Below, piece after piece: positions 53,023 to 62,031 of a stretch of 64,000 nt of DNA (position 1 is the first letter of the stretch; each line of letters begins with the position of its first letter). The stretch is from Bacteroidota bacterium (GTDB lineage Bacteria > Bacteroidota > Bacteroidia > Bacteroidales > Dysgonomonadaceae). Below the pieces are notes generated by a model. The model ran no database searches. It was not told where the DNA came from and worked only from the letters and a program-made list of their open reading frames with translations. The stretch is taken from the NCBI GenBank assembly GCA_023437305.1, contig JAEZGN010000007.1, forward strand, positions 197,628 to 261,627, written 5' to 3'. A program made the translations under genes and the position numbers.

Positions 53023-54408
53023 ATGAGCAAACAGCACACTCTGAAAAGCAGTTTTACATTGCAAGGAAAAGGGCTGCATACAGGATTACCTATAACCATA
53101 ACATTTAATCCTGCCCCGGATAATCACGGATATAAAATAAAAAGAGTAGACCTGGAAGGTCAACCTATAATAGATGCAGTTGCCGAAAATGTAGGTAATA
53201 CACAGCGTGGTACTGTTCTTATAAAAGATAATGTGCAGGTGAGTACTATAGAGCACGCTATGGCTGCTTTGTACGCCCTCAAAGTAGATAACTGTCTTAT
53301 AGAGGTGAATGCTCCTGAATTTCCGATATTGGACGGAAGCTCTATACAATATGTTCAAGGTATATTTGGAGTAGGAACTGTAGAGCAAACAGAGGAAAGA
53401 GACTATTTTGTAGTCCGCAACAAGATGGAGGTTGTAGATGAAGAAACCGGCTCTAAATTGACCCTATTGCCTGATGATCGTTTTTGTATCAATTCATTTA
53501 TTGAATTCGAATCTAAATATATTCCGAACCAATCGGCTACTCTCGAAAATCTGGCTGATTTTCCTAAAGAAATAGCCAATGCGAGAACTTTTGTTTTTGT
53601 ACGTGAAATACAAAAGCTGCTTGAAGCCGGTTTGATAAAAGGAGGAGATCTGGATAATGCTATCGTTATCTATGAACGTCAGATATCCCAGCAAGATCTT
53701 GATAGCTTGGCAGATTTACTTGGAGTGCCGTATAAAGATGCTACAGAGCTTGGATATTTGAATAACAAGCAAATAATGTATCCGAATGAGCCGGCCCGCC
53801 ACAAACTATTGGATATAATAGGGGATATGGCATTGATAGGGAAGCCTATCAGAGGTAGAATCATTGCTACCCGTCCGGGACATAAGATTAATAATAAGCT
53901 GGCACGTTTAGTTCGCAAACAGATTAAGTTGAATGAAGTTCAGCCTCCTGTATATGAGCCTAATAAGCCGGCAGTGTTCGATATAAACAGAATTAAAGAG
54001 CTATTGCCTCACAGGTATCCTTTTTTGATGGTGGATAAAGTGATTGAGGTAGGGCAAAAACATATTGTAGGTATAAAAAATATTACAACAAACGAACCTT
54101 ACTTTCAAGGTCACTTCCCCCAAGAACCGGTTATGCCCGGGGTATTGCAGGTAGAAGCAATGGCACAGGTGGGAGGATTGTTGGTTCTTTCTCAGATTGA
54201 TGAGCCGGAAAGATATTCGACCTACTTTTTGAAAATAGATAACGTGAAATTCAGAAGCAAAGTCGTGCCCGGAGATACGCTTATTTTTAGACTAAATATG
54301 ATGTCTGAGATTCGTCGTGGAATTGCCAATATGAAAGGGTTTACTTTTATTGGTGATAAACTGGTTTCTGAAGCTGAGTTTACTGCGCAAATTGTAAAAA
54401 ATAAATAA
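53023..54408 (+). CDS. lpxC/fabZ: Bifunctional LpxC deacetylase / FabZ dehydratase
   Basis: This 461-residue fusion is typical of Bacteroidetes. Residues 1-305 are LpxC, with zinc ligands in STIEHAMAALYALKVDNC and ARHKLLDIIGDMALIGKP and the HKINNKLARLVRKQ segment. Residues about 310-461 are FabZ, with LLPHRYPFLMVDKVIEVG and the active-site GHFPQEPVMPGVLQVEAMAQ. LpxC commits UDP-GlcNAc derivatives to lipid A, while FabZ dehydrates hydroxyacyl-ACP toward phospholipid acyl chains. The two compete for the same hydroxyacyl pool, so one polypeptide fixes their ratio. lpxA follows after 10 nt. Confidence 0.97.
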   Translation: MSKQHTLKSSFTLQGKGLHTGLPITITFNPAPDNHGYKIKRVDLEGQPIIDAVAENVGNTQRGTVLIKDNVQVSTIEHAMAALYALKVDNCLIEVNAPEFPILDGSSIQYVQGIFGVGTVEQTEERDYFVVRNKMEVVDEETGSKLTLLPDDRFCINSFIEFESKYIPNQSATLENLADFPKEIANARTFVFVREIQKLLEAGLIKGGDLDNAIVIYERQISQQDLDSLADLLGVPYKDATELGYLNNKQIMYPNEPARHKLLDIIGDMALIGKPIRGRIIATRPGHKINNKLARLVRKQIKLNEVQPPVYEPNKPAVFDINRIKELLPHRYPFLMVDKVIEVGQKHIVGIKNITTNEPYFQGHFPQEPVMPGVLQVEAMAQVGGLLVLSQIDEPERYSTYFLKIDNVKFRSKVVPGDTLIFRLNMMSEIRRGIANMKGFTFIGDKLVSEAEFTAQIVKNK

Positions 54409-54418
54409 TTAAAGTATT

Positions 54419-55204
54419 ATGTCAAACATATCGAATCAGGCTTATGTACACCCGGAAGCTAAATTGGGTGAAAATGTGACAATTGAACCTTTTGCCTTTA
54501 TTGACAAAAATACAGAAGTTGGCGATGGTACTATCGTTATGTCGGGTGCTAATGTAAGAAATGGAGCCCGAGTAGGAAGTAACTGCCGCATATTTCCCGG
54601 AGCTGTAGTAGGCGGAGTTCCTCAGGATTTGAAATTCAGAGGGGAGGAAAGCCTTGCTATAGTAGGAGATAATACAACAATAAGAGAGTGTGTTACCATA
54701 AACAGAGGTACAGCTTCGAAAGGATATACTAAAGTAGGTAATAATTGCTTGCTGATGGCATATAGCCATGTTGCACATGACTGCGTGCTGAATGATAATA
54801 TCATACTTGGCAATGCTACCCAACTGGCAGGAGAAGTAGAAGTAGAGCATCATGCGATATTGAGTGGTGGAACACTTGTGCATCAGTTTACTCGTATCGG
54901 GGCACATGCAATGATACAAGGCGGCACTCGCTTAGGAAAAGATATTCCTCCGTATATTATTGCGGGACGCGAACCGGTTTGCTTTTCCGGAGTAAATCTT
55001 GTGGGATTGCGCAGACATGCTTATAGCAATGAAAAGATAAATGAAATACAAGAGATATACCGTGTAATCTATCAATCGGGATTCAATTTTACTGATGCTA
55101 TCAATAAGATTGAAAGTGAATTTGAAGAAACACCAGAGATGAGACTGATTGTTGATTTTGTTAAAGGTTCGCCACGAGGCATTGTCAGAGGTTATTTGGG
55201 GTAA
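54419..55204 (+). CDS. lpxA: UDP-N-acetylglucosamine O-acyltransferase
   Basis: This 261-residue enzyme has a left-handed beta-helix with the catalytic histidine in LLMAYSHVAHDCVLNDN and the HQFTRIGAHAMIQGGTRLGK motif, then the helical C-terminal domain. It adds the first acyl chain to UDP-GlcNAc. It ends the lpx operon; a terminator begins 25 nt later. Confidence 0.97.
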   Translation: MSNISNQAYVHPEAKLGENVTIEPFAFIDKNTEVGDGTIVMSGANVRNGARVGSNCRIFPGAVVGGVPQDLKFRGEESLAIVGDNTTIRECVTINRGTASKGYTKVGNNCLLMAYSHVAHDCVLNDNIILGNATQLAGEVEVEHHAILSGGTLVHQFTRIGAHAMIQGGTRLGKDIPPYIIAGREPVCFSGVNLVGLRRHAYSNEKINEIQEIYRVIYQSGFNFTDAINKIESEFEETPEMRLIVDFVKGSPRGIVRGYLG

Positions 55205-55228
55205 GTATTGTAAAAAGAATAAATTGTG

Positions 55229-55260
55229 ATCCATTTAGATGTTCTAAATGGATTATTTTT
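55229..55260 (+). terminator. lpx operon terminator
   Basis: Perfect 11-bp arms (ATCCATTTAGA/TCTAAATGGAT), 3-nt loop, then TATTTTTTT. Confidence 0.85.
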
Positions 55261-55274
55261 TTATAAAAATATTG

Positions 55275-55282
55275 TACCTTTG
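55275..55282 (+). promoter_or_regulatory. -7 element for typA
   Basis: TACCTTTG, consensus, 19 nt before the ATG at 55301, with the usual GCACCC after it. It supports the short typA start. The -33 region overlaps the lpx terminator. Confidence 0.55.
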
Positions 55283-55300
55283 CACCCTCAATTTATATAT

Positions 55301-57100
55301 ATGCAAAATATTAGAAATATTGCGATTATCGCACACGTCGATCATGGTAAGACTACTCTTGTTGATAAGATGCTTCTTGCCGGACAATTGTTCAGAGACA
55401 ATCAATCTACAGGCGAATTAATACTTGACAATAATGATTTGGAGCGTGAGCGAGGGATTACTATCCTTTCCAAAAATGTTTCGATTAATTATAAAGGGAC
55501 TAAAATCAATATAATAGATACACCCGGGCACGCCGACTTTGGTGGCGAGGTTGAACGTGTATTGAATATGGCTGATGGCTGTTTGCTGTTGGTCGATGCA
55601 TTCGAAGGTCCGATGCCTCAAACCCGCTTTGTGTTGCAGAAAGCTATACAGATGGGATTGAAGCCAATTGTGGTTATTAACAAAGTGGATAAACCCAACT
55701 GTCGTCCTGATGAAGTGCACGAGATGGTATTCGACCTGATGTTTAGTCTCGATGCATCTGAGGAACAGTTAGACTTTCCTACCATTTATGGATCTGCAAA
55801 GCAAGCGTGGATGTCTGATGACTGGAGTAAGCCAACAGAAGATATAAGCCCATTGCTGGATGCTATTGTAAAGTATATTCCGGCTCCCGAATATCTGGAG
55901 GGAACACCGCAAATGCTGATTACATCATTAGACTATTCTAAATATGTAGGGCGTATTGCCGTAGGACGTGTACATCGTGGAGAACTCAGAGAGAATATGG
56001 ATGTCTCTTTGTGCAAGCGTGATGGGAGTTTCGTGAAAACGAGAATAAAAGAAATAAATATATTTGAAGGACTCGGGCGTATAAAAGTACCGAAAGTTCA
56101 GTGTGGAGACATTTGTGCTCTGATAGGAATCGAAGGTTTTGAAATTGGTGATTCTATTGCCGATTTGGATAATCCTGAACCGTTACCGACAATAGATATC
56201 GACGAGCCTACTATGTCGATGTTGTTTACTATCAACGATTCGCCTTTCTTTGGTAAAGATGGTAAATTTGTAACATCAAGGCATATTCACGACCGCTTGA
56301 TGAGAGAGCTCGACCGCAACTTGGCTCTGCGTGTTGAAACAACAGACAACTCCGACTCGTGGATTGTTTATGGGCGTGGTATTCTCCATTTGTCAATCCT
56401 TATCGAGACTATGCGTCGCGAAGGATATGAGCTGCAAGTTGGTCAGCCAAAGGTTATCATAAAAGACATTAACGGACAAAAATATGAACCGGTAGAACAA
56501 TTGACTATCAATTTGCCGGAAGAATATTCAAGTAAAATTATAGACCTTGTGACACGTCGTCGTGGAGAATTGACGATGATGGGTAACAAGAAAGATCGCA
56601 TCTATCTCGAATTTAACATTCCTTCGCGTGGTATTATCGGGTTAAACAATGCAGCACTTACTCTCTCGGCAGGAGAGGCTGTTATTGCGCACCGATTCTT
56701 AGAATTCCAGCCTTGGAAGGGTGATATCGAAAAACGTTTGAACGGATCTATTATCGCTAGTGAATCCGGTAATGCGTATGCGTATGCTATTGATAAATTG
56801 CAAGATAGAGGTAAGTTTTTCCTTGATCCGCAGACCGATATTTATATGGGGCAAATCGTAGGGGAACATAGCAAAGAAGGTGATCTGGTTGTAAATCTTA
56901 CAAAATCGAAGAAGCTGACCAATGTGCGTGCTTCGGGAACAGATGATAAGGTGAAGCTTGCTCCTCCTATTATTTTCAGTCTCGAAGATGCTTTGGAATA
57001 TATAAAAGGGGATGAGTACGTAGAGGTAACGCCGCATGCGATACGTTTGCGTAAAATCTATCTAGACGAGAATGATCGTAAACGAATGGCAAAAAAGTGA
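55301..57100 (+). CDS. typA: Ribosome-associated GTPase TypA/BipA
   Basis: This 599-residue translational GTPase has G1 AHVDHGKTT, the switch I Thr in ERERGITIL, G3 DTPGHADFGGE and G4 NKVDKP. Domains II, III and V are EF-G-like, and a C-terminal domain is specific to BipA. It helps large-subunit assembly and stress growth. The frame opens earlier, at 55226, but that lies upstream of the promoter; the ATG at 55301 (MQNIRNIAIIAHVDHGK) matches the family. Confidence 0.97.
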   Translation: MQNIRNIAIIAHVDHGKTTLVDKMLLAGQLFRDNQSTGELILDNNDLERERGITILSKNVSINYKGTKINIIDTPGHADFGGEVERVLNMADGCLLLVDAFEGPMPQTRFVLQKAIQMGLKPIVVINKVDKPNCRPDEVHEMVFDLMFSLDASEEQLDFPTIYGSAKQAWMSDDWSKPTEDISPLLDAIVKYIPAPEYLEGTPQMLITSLDYSKYVGRIAVGRVHRGELRENMDVSLCKRDGSFVKTRIKEINIFEGLGRIKVPKVQCGDICALIGIEGFEIGDSIADLDNPEPLPTIDIDEPTMSMLFTINDSPFFGKDGKFVTSRHIHDRLMRELDRNLALRVETTDNSDSWIVYGRGILHLSILIETMRREGYELQVGQPKVIIKDINGQKYEPVEQLTINLPEEYSSKIIDLVTRRRGELTMMGNKKDRIYLEFNIPSRGIIGLNNAALTLSAGEAVIAHRFLEFQPWKGDIEKRLNGSIIASESGNAYAYAIDKLQDRGKFFLDPQTDIYMGQIVGEHSKEGDLVVNLTKSKKLTNVRASGTDDKVKLAPPIIFSLEDALEYIKGDEYVEVTPHAIRLRKIYLDENDRKRMAKK

Positions 57101-57121
57101 TAAAATGTTCATATATAGATT

Positions 57122-57154
57122 GGGGGTTATCGGATTATTCCGATAGCCCCTTTT
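57122..57154 (+). terminator. typA terminator
   Basis: GGGGTTATCGG (57123-57133) pairs with CCGATAGCCCC (57140-57150), one G-U, 6-nt loop, then TTTT. Confidence 0.9.
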
Positions 57155-57206
57155 CGTTTTTTGATACTAGAATTATCTTATAAAGGGGAGTTTTTGTTTT
57201 AGGGTA

Positions 57207-57268
57207 AAAGCGAAAAAAGTGACACTAAAAAAGTGTGTAAAAGGTGTCACTTTTGTCACCTTTTCAAT
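57207..57268. repeat. Dispersed GTGACA/TGTCAC intergenic element, copy B
   Basis: AAAAGTGACAC (57215-57225) and GTGTCACTTTT (57244-57254) form perfect 11-bp arms around 18 nt holding GTGTG, followed by TGTCACCTTTT. It resembles copy A at 19135-19192. It lies in the 316-nt gap between typA and the DUF1599 gene; the only other features seen in that gap are the typA terminator and the DUF1599 promoter. Confidence 0.55.
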
Positions 57269-57363
57269 AAAAAAGAGTTTCTTACAGCTTGTTACCATAG
57301 AAGCTTTAGAGCATTAAAACTTATAAAAAGTGAAGACAACTTATTATTGACAACTTATGAATC

Positions 57364-57392
57364 TTGTCATTAAACAATTTTTCATACCTTTG
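57364..57392 (+). promoter_or_regulatory. Promoter of the DUF1599 gene
   Basis: TTG (57364-57366), 18-nt spacer, TACCTTTG (57385-57392), 24 nt before the ATG. Confidence 0.65.
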
Positions 57393-57416
57393 CTTCCTTA
57401 AAATAGAGATATCCAC

Positions 57417-57965
57417 ATGGCCGATACCAAACAGCAATTTGAACATGTAATAGCAATATGCCGTACTCTTTTTGCCAAAAAGTTGAAAGATTATGGTGCT
57501 TCATGGCGTATACTCCGTCCCCAATCGGTTACTGACCAGATACTGATAAAAGCAAAACGTATAAGAAGTATCGAAGAGAAGGGTGTGAGCCTTATTGATG
57601 AAGGTATTGCTCCGGAGTTTATCGGAATCGTGAATTATGGTATCATTGGGTTGATGCAATTGGAATTGGGTTTTTCGGATAGTATAGATATTACCGAAGA
57701 GCAGGCTTTGGCATTGTATGATAAACATATGACCCAAACCAAAGAATTGATGTATGCCAAAAATCATGATTATGATGAGGCATGGCGCTCTATGCGGATT
57801 AGTTCATATACAGATCTTATTCTGACAAAGATATATCGCACAAAGCAGATAGAAGAAAACAAAGGTAAGACCATTGTTTCGGAAGGAGTAGATGCCAACT
57901 ATATGGATATGGTAAACTATTCTCTCTTTGGCTTGATAAAGTTAGAATTTCCTGAAGAGGGATAA
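57417..57965 (+). CDS. DUF1599 protein with internal duplication
   Basis: This 182-residue cytoplasmic protein is made of two similar halves. KLKDYGASWRILRPQSVTDQ then NYGIIGLMQLEL in the first half matches KNHDYDEAWRSMRISSYTDL then NYSLFGLIKLEF in the second. This is the DUF1599 arrangement, whose members have been linked by others to nucleotide-modification enzymes on sequence grounds only. It starts an operon with the BT_3928-type protein (7-nt gap) and probably tpiA. Confidence 0.85.
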   Translation: MADTKQQFEHVIAICRTLFAKKLKDYGASWRILRPQSVTDQILIKAKRIRSIEEKGVSLIDEGIAPEFIGIVNYGIIGLMQLELGFSDSIDITEEQALALYDKHMTQTKELMYAKNHDYDEAWRSMRISSYTDLILTKIYRTKQIEENKGKTIVSEGVDANYMDMVNYSLFGLIKLEFPEEG

Positions 57966-57972
57966 TAAATAG

Positions 57973-59316
57973 ATGGGCAAAAAGAAGGATGTAATTATAA
58001 AGATTTTAGTAGAAATATCCAGAATTATACTGGGTATTACCTTTATTTTCTCCGGCTTTGTAAAAGCTGTCGATCCTTTTGGTACGGCTTATAAAATCGA
58101 AGATTACTTTGCTGCATTCAATCTTTCTTCGCTTTCTTTCTTGTCTATGACAGGTTCTGTTCTGCAAAGTGTTGTGGAATTTGCAATGGGGGCATGTATG
58201 CTGTTCGGCTTGTACCGCAAGTGGAACTCCCGACTGATGTTGCTGGTTATGGTCTTTATGACGGGGCTTACTCTGTATCTGGCTATAACAGATCCGGTAG
58301 AAGATTGCGGATGCTTTGGCGATGCACTGATAATTACCAATTGGCAGACATTCTATAAAAATATAGTACTTCTTATATGCTCTGTTATAGTATTCTTATA
58401 TTGTGAGCGTATCAGCAATTGGTTTACAGGTAAAACATACTGGCTGGCATTCTTGTATATCTTTATTTTTATTGGTCTTTTCACTTTCCGCAATTATTTA
58501 TACGATCCCTTGTTCGACTTCCGACCATACAAAATAGGAGCTAATCTCCCTAAATTGATGAGTGTAGAGAGTGGAAAAGGTAGAGAAGAGAAGACTGTGC
58601 TCGTTTATGCGAAGGATGGAGTAGAAAAGGAATTTACAGAAGATAATTATCCTTGGGAAGATAGTACATGGGTTTTTGTGCGAATGGATAATCATGTTAT
58701 ACAGGAAGGAGAAAAGCCTGTTATTAATGATTTTTCTATAAATAAATTGGTATTTAATTCGGATAGGACAGAGGTTGAAACACAATTAGATATTACGCAA
58801 GAAGTGTTGTCGGATTCAAATTACGTTTTCTTGATGATAACACCTTCGTTAATCAATATGAGTGATTCTTATCTCAGCCGATTCGAGGATATAGAAAACT
58901 ATGCAAAAGATCACAATTATCATTTCTTTTGTGTGACCGCATCGCCTACAGATGAGATAATGAAATGGTCGAAAGAGAATACGATAAATTTTGATTTCTG
59001 TACAGCTGACGGACGCATGCTGAAAACTGTAATTCGTTCCAATCCCGGGCTTATTCTGTTAAAAGAAGGTATTGTAGTCAACAAATGGGCAGATATAGAT
59101 GTTCCTGCTGAAGAGTATCTTACAAAACCTCTGACTGATTTGCCATATGGGCAGATGATAGATACGAAGGCCGAAGACAAAAAGAACTTGATAGCTGTGT
59201 GTGTTGCATTCTTTCTACCATTGTTGTTTCTGAAAGGATTCGATTTCCTGTTTTTCAGAAAGATGAAGAAAGAAGCCATTACAGAAGAAGAAAATGAAGA
59301 AGAAATAAAAGAATAA
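57973..59316 (+). CDS. BT_3928-family membrane protein (DoxX/MauE-like plus periplasmic domain)
   Basis: This 447-residue protein has a DoxX/MauE-like four-helix domain (about 10-145; ISRIILGITFIFSGFVKAVD, and the cysteine motif EDCGCFGDAL). Another helix and a periplasmic thioredoxin-like region follow (about 205-400; FLMITPSLINMSD, FCVTASPTDEIMKWSKENTI). One membrane helix and an acidic tail (EEENEEEIKE) complete it. The family is a Bacteroidetes standard with no proven role; the CGC motif and thioredoxin-like part suggest disulfide or quinone-linked redox. It lies between the DUF1599 gene and tpiA. Confidence 0.82.
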   Translation: MGKKKDVIIKILVEISRIILGITFIFSGFVKAVDPFGTAYKIEDYFAAFNLSSLSFLSMTGSVLQSVVEFAMGACMLFGLYRKWNSRLMLLVMVFMTGLTLYLAITDPVEDCGCFGDALIITNWQTFYKNIVLLICSVIVFLYCERISNWFTGKTYWLAFLYIFIFIGLFTFRNYLYDPLFDFRPYKIGANLPKLMSVESGKGREEKTVLVYAKDGVEKEFTEDNYPWEDSTWVFVRMDNHVIQEGEKPVINDFSINKLVFNSDRTEVETQLDITQEVLSDSNYVFLMITPSLINMSDSYLSRFEDIENYAKDHNYHFFCVTASPTDEIMKWSKENTINFDFCTADGRMLKTVIRSNPGLILLKEGIVVNKWADIDVPAEEYLTKPLTDLPYGQMIDTKAEDKKNLIAVCVAFFLPLLFLKGFDFLFFRKMKKEAITEEENEEEIKE

Positions 59317-59348
59317 TATATTAATCAATAAAAACAAATATTAAAATC

Positions 59349-60095
59349 ATGAGAAAGAATATTGTTGCAGGAAACTGGAAAATGAACAAGAATCTACAAG
59401 AAGGTGTTGCATTTGCTAAAGAATTAGAAGCTGCATTAGCCGGGAAAACATTAAAATGTGAAGTAATTGTAGGTACTCCATTCATTCATTTGGCAAGCGT
59501 AGCTTCGTCTACTAAACTAGGTGTTGCTGCTCAAAACTGTGCTGATAAAGTTTCTGGCGCATATACAGGCGAAGTATCAGCTGCAATGGTAGCTTCTACA
59601 GGTGCAAAATATGTAATCCTCGGACACTCTGAGCGTCGTACATACTACGGAGAAACAGATGCTATCTTGAAAGAAAAAGTACTATTGGCTTTGGCTAACG
59701 GATTAACTCCAATTTTCTGCATCGGTGAAACAAAAGAAGAAAGAGAAACAAATGTACATTTCGATGTTGTAAAAAGACAAACAGTAGATGCATTGTTTAA
59801 TCTTTCTGCCGAAGACTTCTCTAAAATAGTTATTGCTTACGAACCGGTTTGGGCTATTGGTACAGGTCTTACTGCTACATCTGCTCAGGCTCAGGAAATG
59901 CACGCTTTTATCCGTCAAACAATTGCTGAGAAATATGGTAAAGAGGTTGCAGATAACACTTCAATCCTATATGGTGGTAGTGCAAACGGAGGAAATGCAA
60001 AAGAACTTTTCGCATGTCCTGATATCGACGGCGGACTTATAGGTGGAGCTTCTCTCGATGTTGAGAAATTTATTCCTGTAATTGAAGGATTCTAA
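59349..60095 (+). CDS. tpiA: Triosephosphate isomerase
   Basis: This 248-residue enzyme has Lys in VAGNWKMNKN, the catalytic His in ILGHSERRTYYGE and Glu in IAYEPVWAIGTG, plus the phosphate loop LYGGSANGGN. It interconverts dihydroxyacetone phosphate and glyceraldehyde 3-phosphate. It is followed by a clean terminator. Codon use looks biased toward common codons, as expected of a highly expressed gene. Confidence 0.97.
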   Translation: MRKNIVAGNWKMNKNLQEGVAFAKELEAALAGKTLKCEVIVGTPFIHLASVASSTKLGVAAQNCADKVSGAYTGEVSAAMVASTGAKYVILGHSERRTYYGETDAILKEKVLLALANGLTPIFCIGETKEERETNVHFDVVKRQTVDALFNLSAEDFSKIVIAYEPVWAIGTGLTATSAQAQEMHAFIRQTIAEKYGKEVADNTSILYGGSANGGNAKELFACPDIDGGLIGGASLDVEKFIPVIEGF

Positions 60096-60120
60096 GAAGA
60101 TCGACTAAAGTTTATATATA

Positions 60121-60161
60121 ATGTTGCGGATGAACCCTGACCGAATATCCGCAACATTTTT
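60121..60161 (+). terminator. tpiA terminator
   Basis: Perfect 11-bp arms ATGTTGCGGAT (60121-60131) and ATCCGCAACAT (60147-60157), then TTTT. It shows that the open frame starting at 60121 is not the true start of the next gene. Confidence 0.88.
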
Positions 60162-60174
60162 AAATAACACACAT

Positions 60175-60681
60175 ATGAAAAAAAGTTTTTATATTTTCTT
60201 TTTATTGGGATTGTTTTCGGCTTCTGCGATTGCACAAAACAGTCAGAAAACGATCATTGATGAACTGAACTCATCTAAATGGGGGCAAGGGGATGTAAAA
60301 GTGATGCAGGATGATGTGTTGCAGGGTAAAATAGCGGTTCGGAGTACCGAGCCCATAGACTCTCTCAGTGAACCTGAGCCGTCTACATCTTCGAATGCGA
60401 ATGTAGCCCCCGGAACCAGAGTAAGAGAGTACAAAATTCAAGTTTTTATGGGAAATAATCAGCAACAATCCAAAAGAGAAGCTGAATCGAAGCAGGCACA
60501 GATAAGAAATGCTTATCCCGAGCTGAGAACTTCGGTTTCATTCCAGTCTCCATTTTGGCGTCTACGGGTAGGAAACTTCCGTACAAAAGAAGAAGCTGAG
60601 CAAATGATGCATGATATGCGCAAAACATTCCCTTCATTCGGACGAGAGATGACCGTCGTGTCGGAGGTCGTTAAACGATAA
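60175..60681 (+). CDS. SPOR-domain protein
   Basis: This protein of about 168 residues has a signal peptide (KKSFYIFFLLGLFSASAIAQ) and a Ser/Pro-rich middle. A C-terminal SPOR domain (about 93-168; REYKIQVFMGNNQQQSKREA, WRLRVGNFRTKEEAEQMMHD) completes it. SPOR domains bind glycan strands stripped of peptides at the division site. The start at 60175 is chosen because 60121-60157 is the tpiA terminator. folE follows after 15 nt. Confidence 0.88.
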   Translation: MKKSFYIFFLLGLFSASAIAQNSQKTIIDELNSSKWGQGDVKVMQDDVLQGKIAVRSTEPIDSLSEPEPSTSSNANVAPGTRVREYKIQVFMGNNQQQSKREAESKQAQIRNAYPELRTSVSFQSPFWRLRVGNFRTKEEAEQMMHDMRKTFPSFGREMTVVSEVVKR

Positions 60682-60696
60682 TATATAATCTTCATA

Positions 60697-61260
60697 ATGC
60701 AAGAAGAAAACAAAATGAACCTTCTGGAGGAGCACTATAAGAATATAATTTCTTTATTAGGTGAAGATCCGGAGCGCGAAGGCCTGTTAATGACACCTCA
60801 CAGGGTTGCTAAGGCTATGCGGTTTTTGACAAAGGGCTACAGTGAAAGCCCCGAAGCTATTTTAAATAAGGCTTTGTTTAAAGAAGATTACCGTCAAATG
60901 GTAATTGTAAAAGATATAGATTTTTATTCCTTGTGCGAGCATCACATGCTCCCATTTTGGGGTAAAGCTCATGTAGCATATATCCCCAACGGATATATAA
61001 CGGGATTGAGTAAGATTGCCCGTGTGGTCGATGTGTTTGCACGTCGTTTGCAGGTGCAAGAGCGTATGACCTTACAGATAAAAGAATGTATACAGCAAAC
61101 TCTTAATCCTTTGGGAGTAATGGTTGTGATAGAAGCTCAGCATATGTGTATGCAGATGCGAGGGGTGGAGAAGCAGAACTCAACAACTACCACCTCCGAC
61201 TTTACAGGGGTATTTAATCAGGCTAAAACTCGGGAAGAATTTATTAATCTTATAAGATAG
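60697..61260 (+). CDS. folE: GTP cyclohydrolase I
   Basis: This 187-residue enzyme has the zinc and active-site motifs FYSLCEHHMLPFWGKAHVAY (Cys, His) and MCMQMRG (second Cys), with HRVAKAMRFLTKGY before them. It makes dihydroneopterin triphosphate, the first step to folate or tetrahydrobiopterin. It is probably co-transcribed with the SPOR gene and is closed by a terminator. Confidence 0.96.
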   Translation: MQEENKMNLLEEHYKNIISLLGEDPEREGLLMTPHRVAKAMRFLTKGYSESPEAILNKALFKEDYRQMVIVKDIDFYSLCEHHMLPFWGKAHVAYIPNGYITGLSKIARVVDVFARRLQVQERMTLQIKECIQQTLNPLGVMVVIEAQHMCMQMRGVEKQNSTTTTSDFTGVFNQAKTREEFINLIR

Positions 61261-61284
61261 AGATGTTATAACAATATAAAAAAT

Positions 61285-61324
61285 AACGAGATTTTTTCTG
61301 AACAGAAGATAATCTCGTTTTTTC
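61285..61324 (+). terminator. folE terminator
   Basis: 9-bp arms AACGAGATT (61285-61293) and AATCTCGTT (61311-61319), 17-nt loop, then TTTTT. Confidence 0.8.
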
Positions 61325-61334
61325 ATTTCGGACT

Positions 61335-61988
61335 ATGTATTTATATAATATTCATACACATAAAGTACATGACTCTTCATGCGGAGAGTATGACGTGAAG
61401 TCTATTCTGAATACCTATCCGGAAGATTTTTATGAAAAAAGAGATAAGCATTCTCATTGTTGGTTTTCTTGTGGAGTGCACCCTTGGAATGCGGAAGATT
61501 CTGATTCGCAACTCCGCCTTTTAGAAAATATTATTGTCGAACCCAATGTCGTAGCCATCGGTGAAGTCGGTCTTGATAAATTAAGGGGAGCTGAAATGTC
61601 CGTGCAGATAGATGTGTTTCAGAAACAAATCGAGTTGGCTCTTTCTGTAAATAAACCTCTTATTATACATTGCGTAAAGGCCTGGGACGAGCTAATCCGA
61701 TTGTATAAGGAATACGAAGGGAGTAACATCCCTTGGATTATTCATGGTTATAGAGGCAATCCCCTACAAACAGAGCAATTGAGTAAAGTTGGTTTTAAAT
61801 TTTCGATAGGAGAAAAGTTTAATGCAGATTCACTTAAGAATATTCCATTGACTGATATTTTTTGTGAAACAGATGAGTCTGATTTGACTATTTGTAAGGT
61901 GTATGAAAATATTTCAAGTGAAATGGGTGTAGATAAAAATCATTTTGCTATTTTAGTGGCCGATAATGTAGGTCGAGTATTTAAATAA
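61335..61988 (+). CDS. TatD-family metal-dependent hydrolase
   Basis: This 217-residue protein (short for TatD, about 260) has the metal-binding residues NIHTHK, AIGEVGLDK, LIIHCVKAW, IIHGYRG and FCETDESD in order. TatD enzymes are 3'-5' exonucleases or D-aminoacyl-tRNA deacylases. The first motif is HTH, where many members have DxHxH. The start at 61335 fits the family start and lies just after the folE terminator. Confidence 0.85.
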   Translation: MYLYNIHTHKVHDSSCGEYDVKSILNTYPEDFYEKRDKHSHCWFSCGVHPWNAEDSDSQLRLLENIIVEPNVVAIGEVGLDKLRGAEMSVQIDVFQKQIELALSVNKPLIIHCVKAWDELIRLYKEYEGSNIPWIIHGYRGNPLQTEQLSKVGFKFSIGEKFNADSLKNIPLTDIFCETDESDLTICKVYENISSEMGVDKNHFAILVADNVGRVFK

Positions 61989-62031
61989 TTGACAAAAGTA
62001 TATTAGGTTATTAATTCTTTTCAGGTAAACT

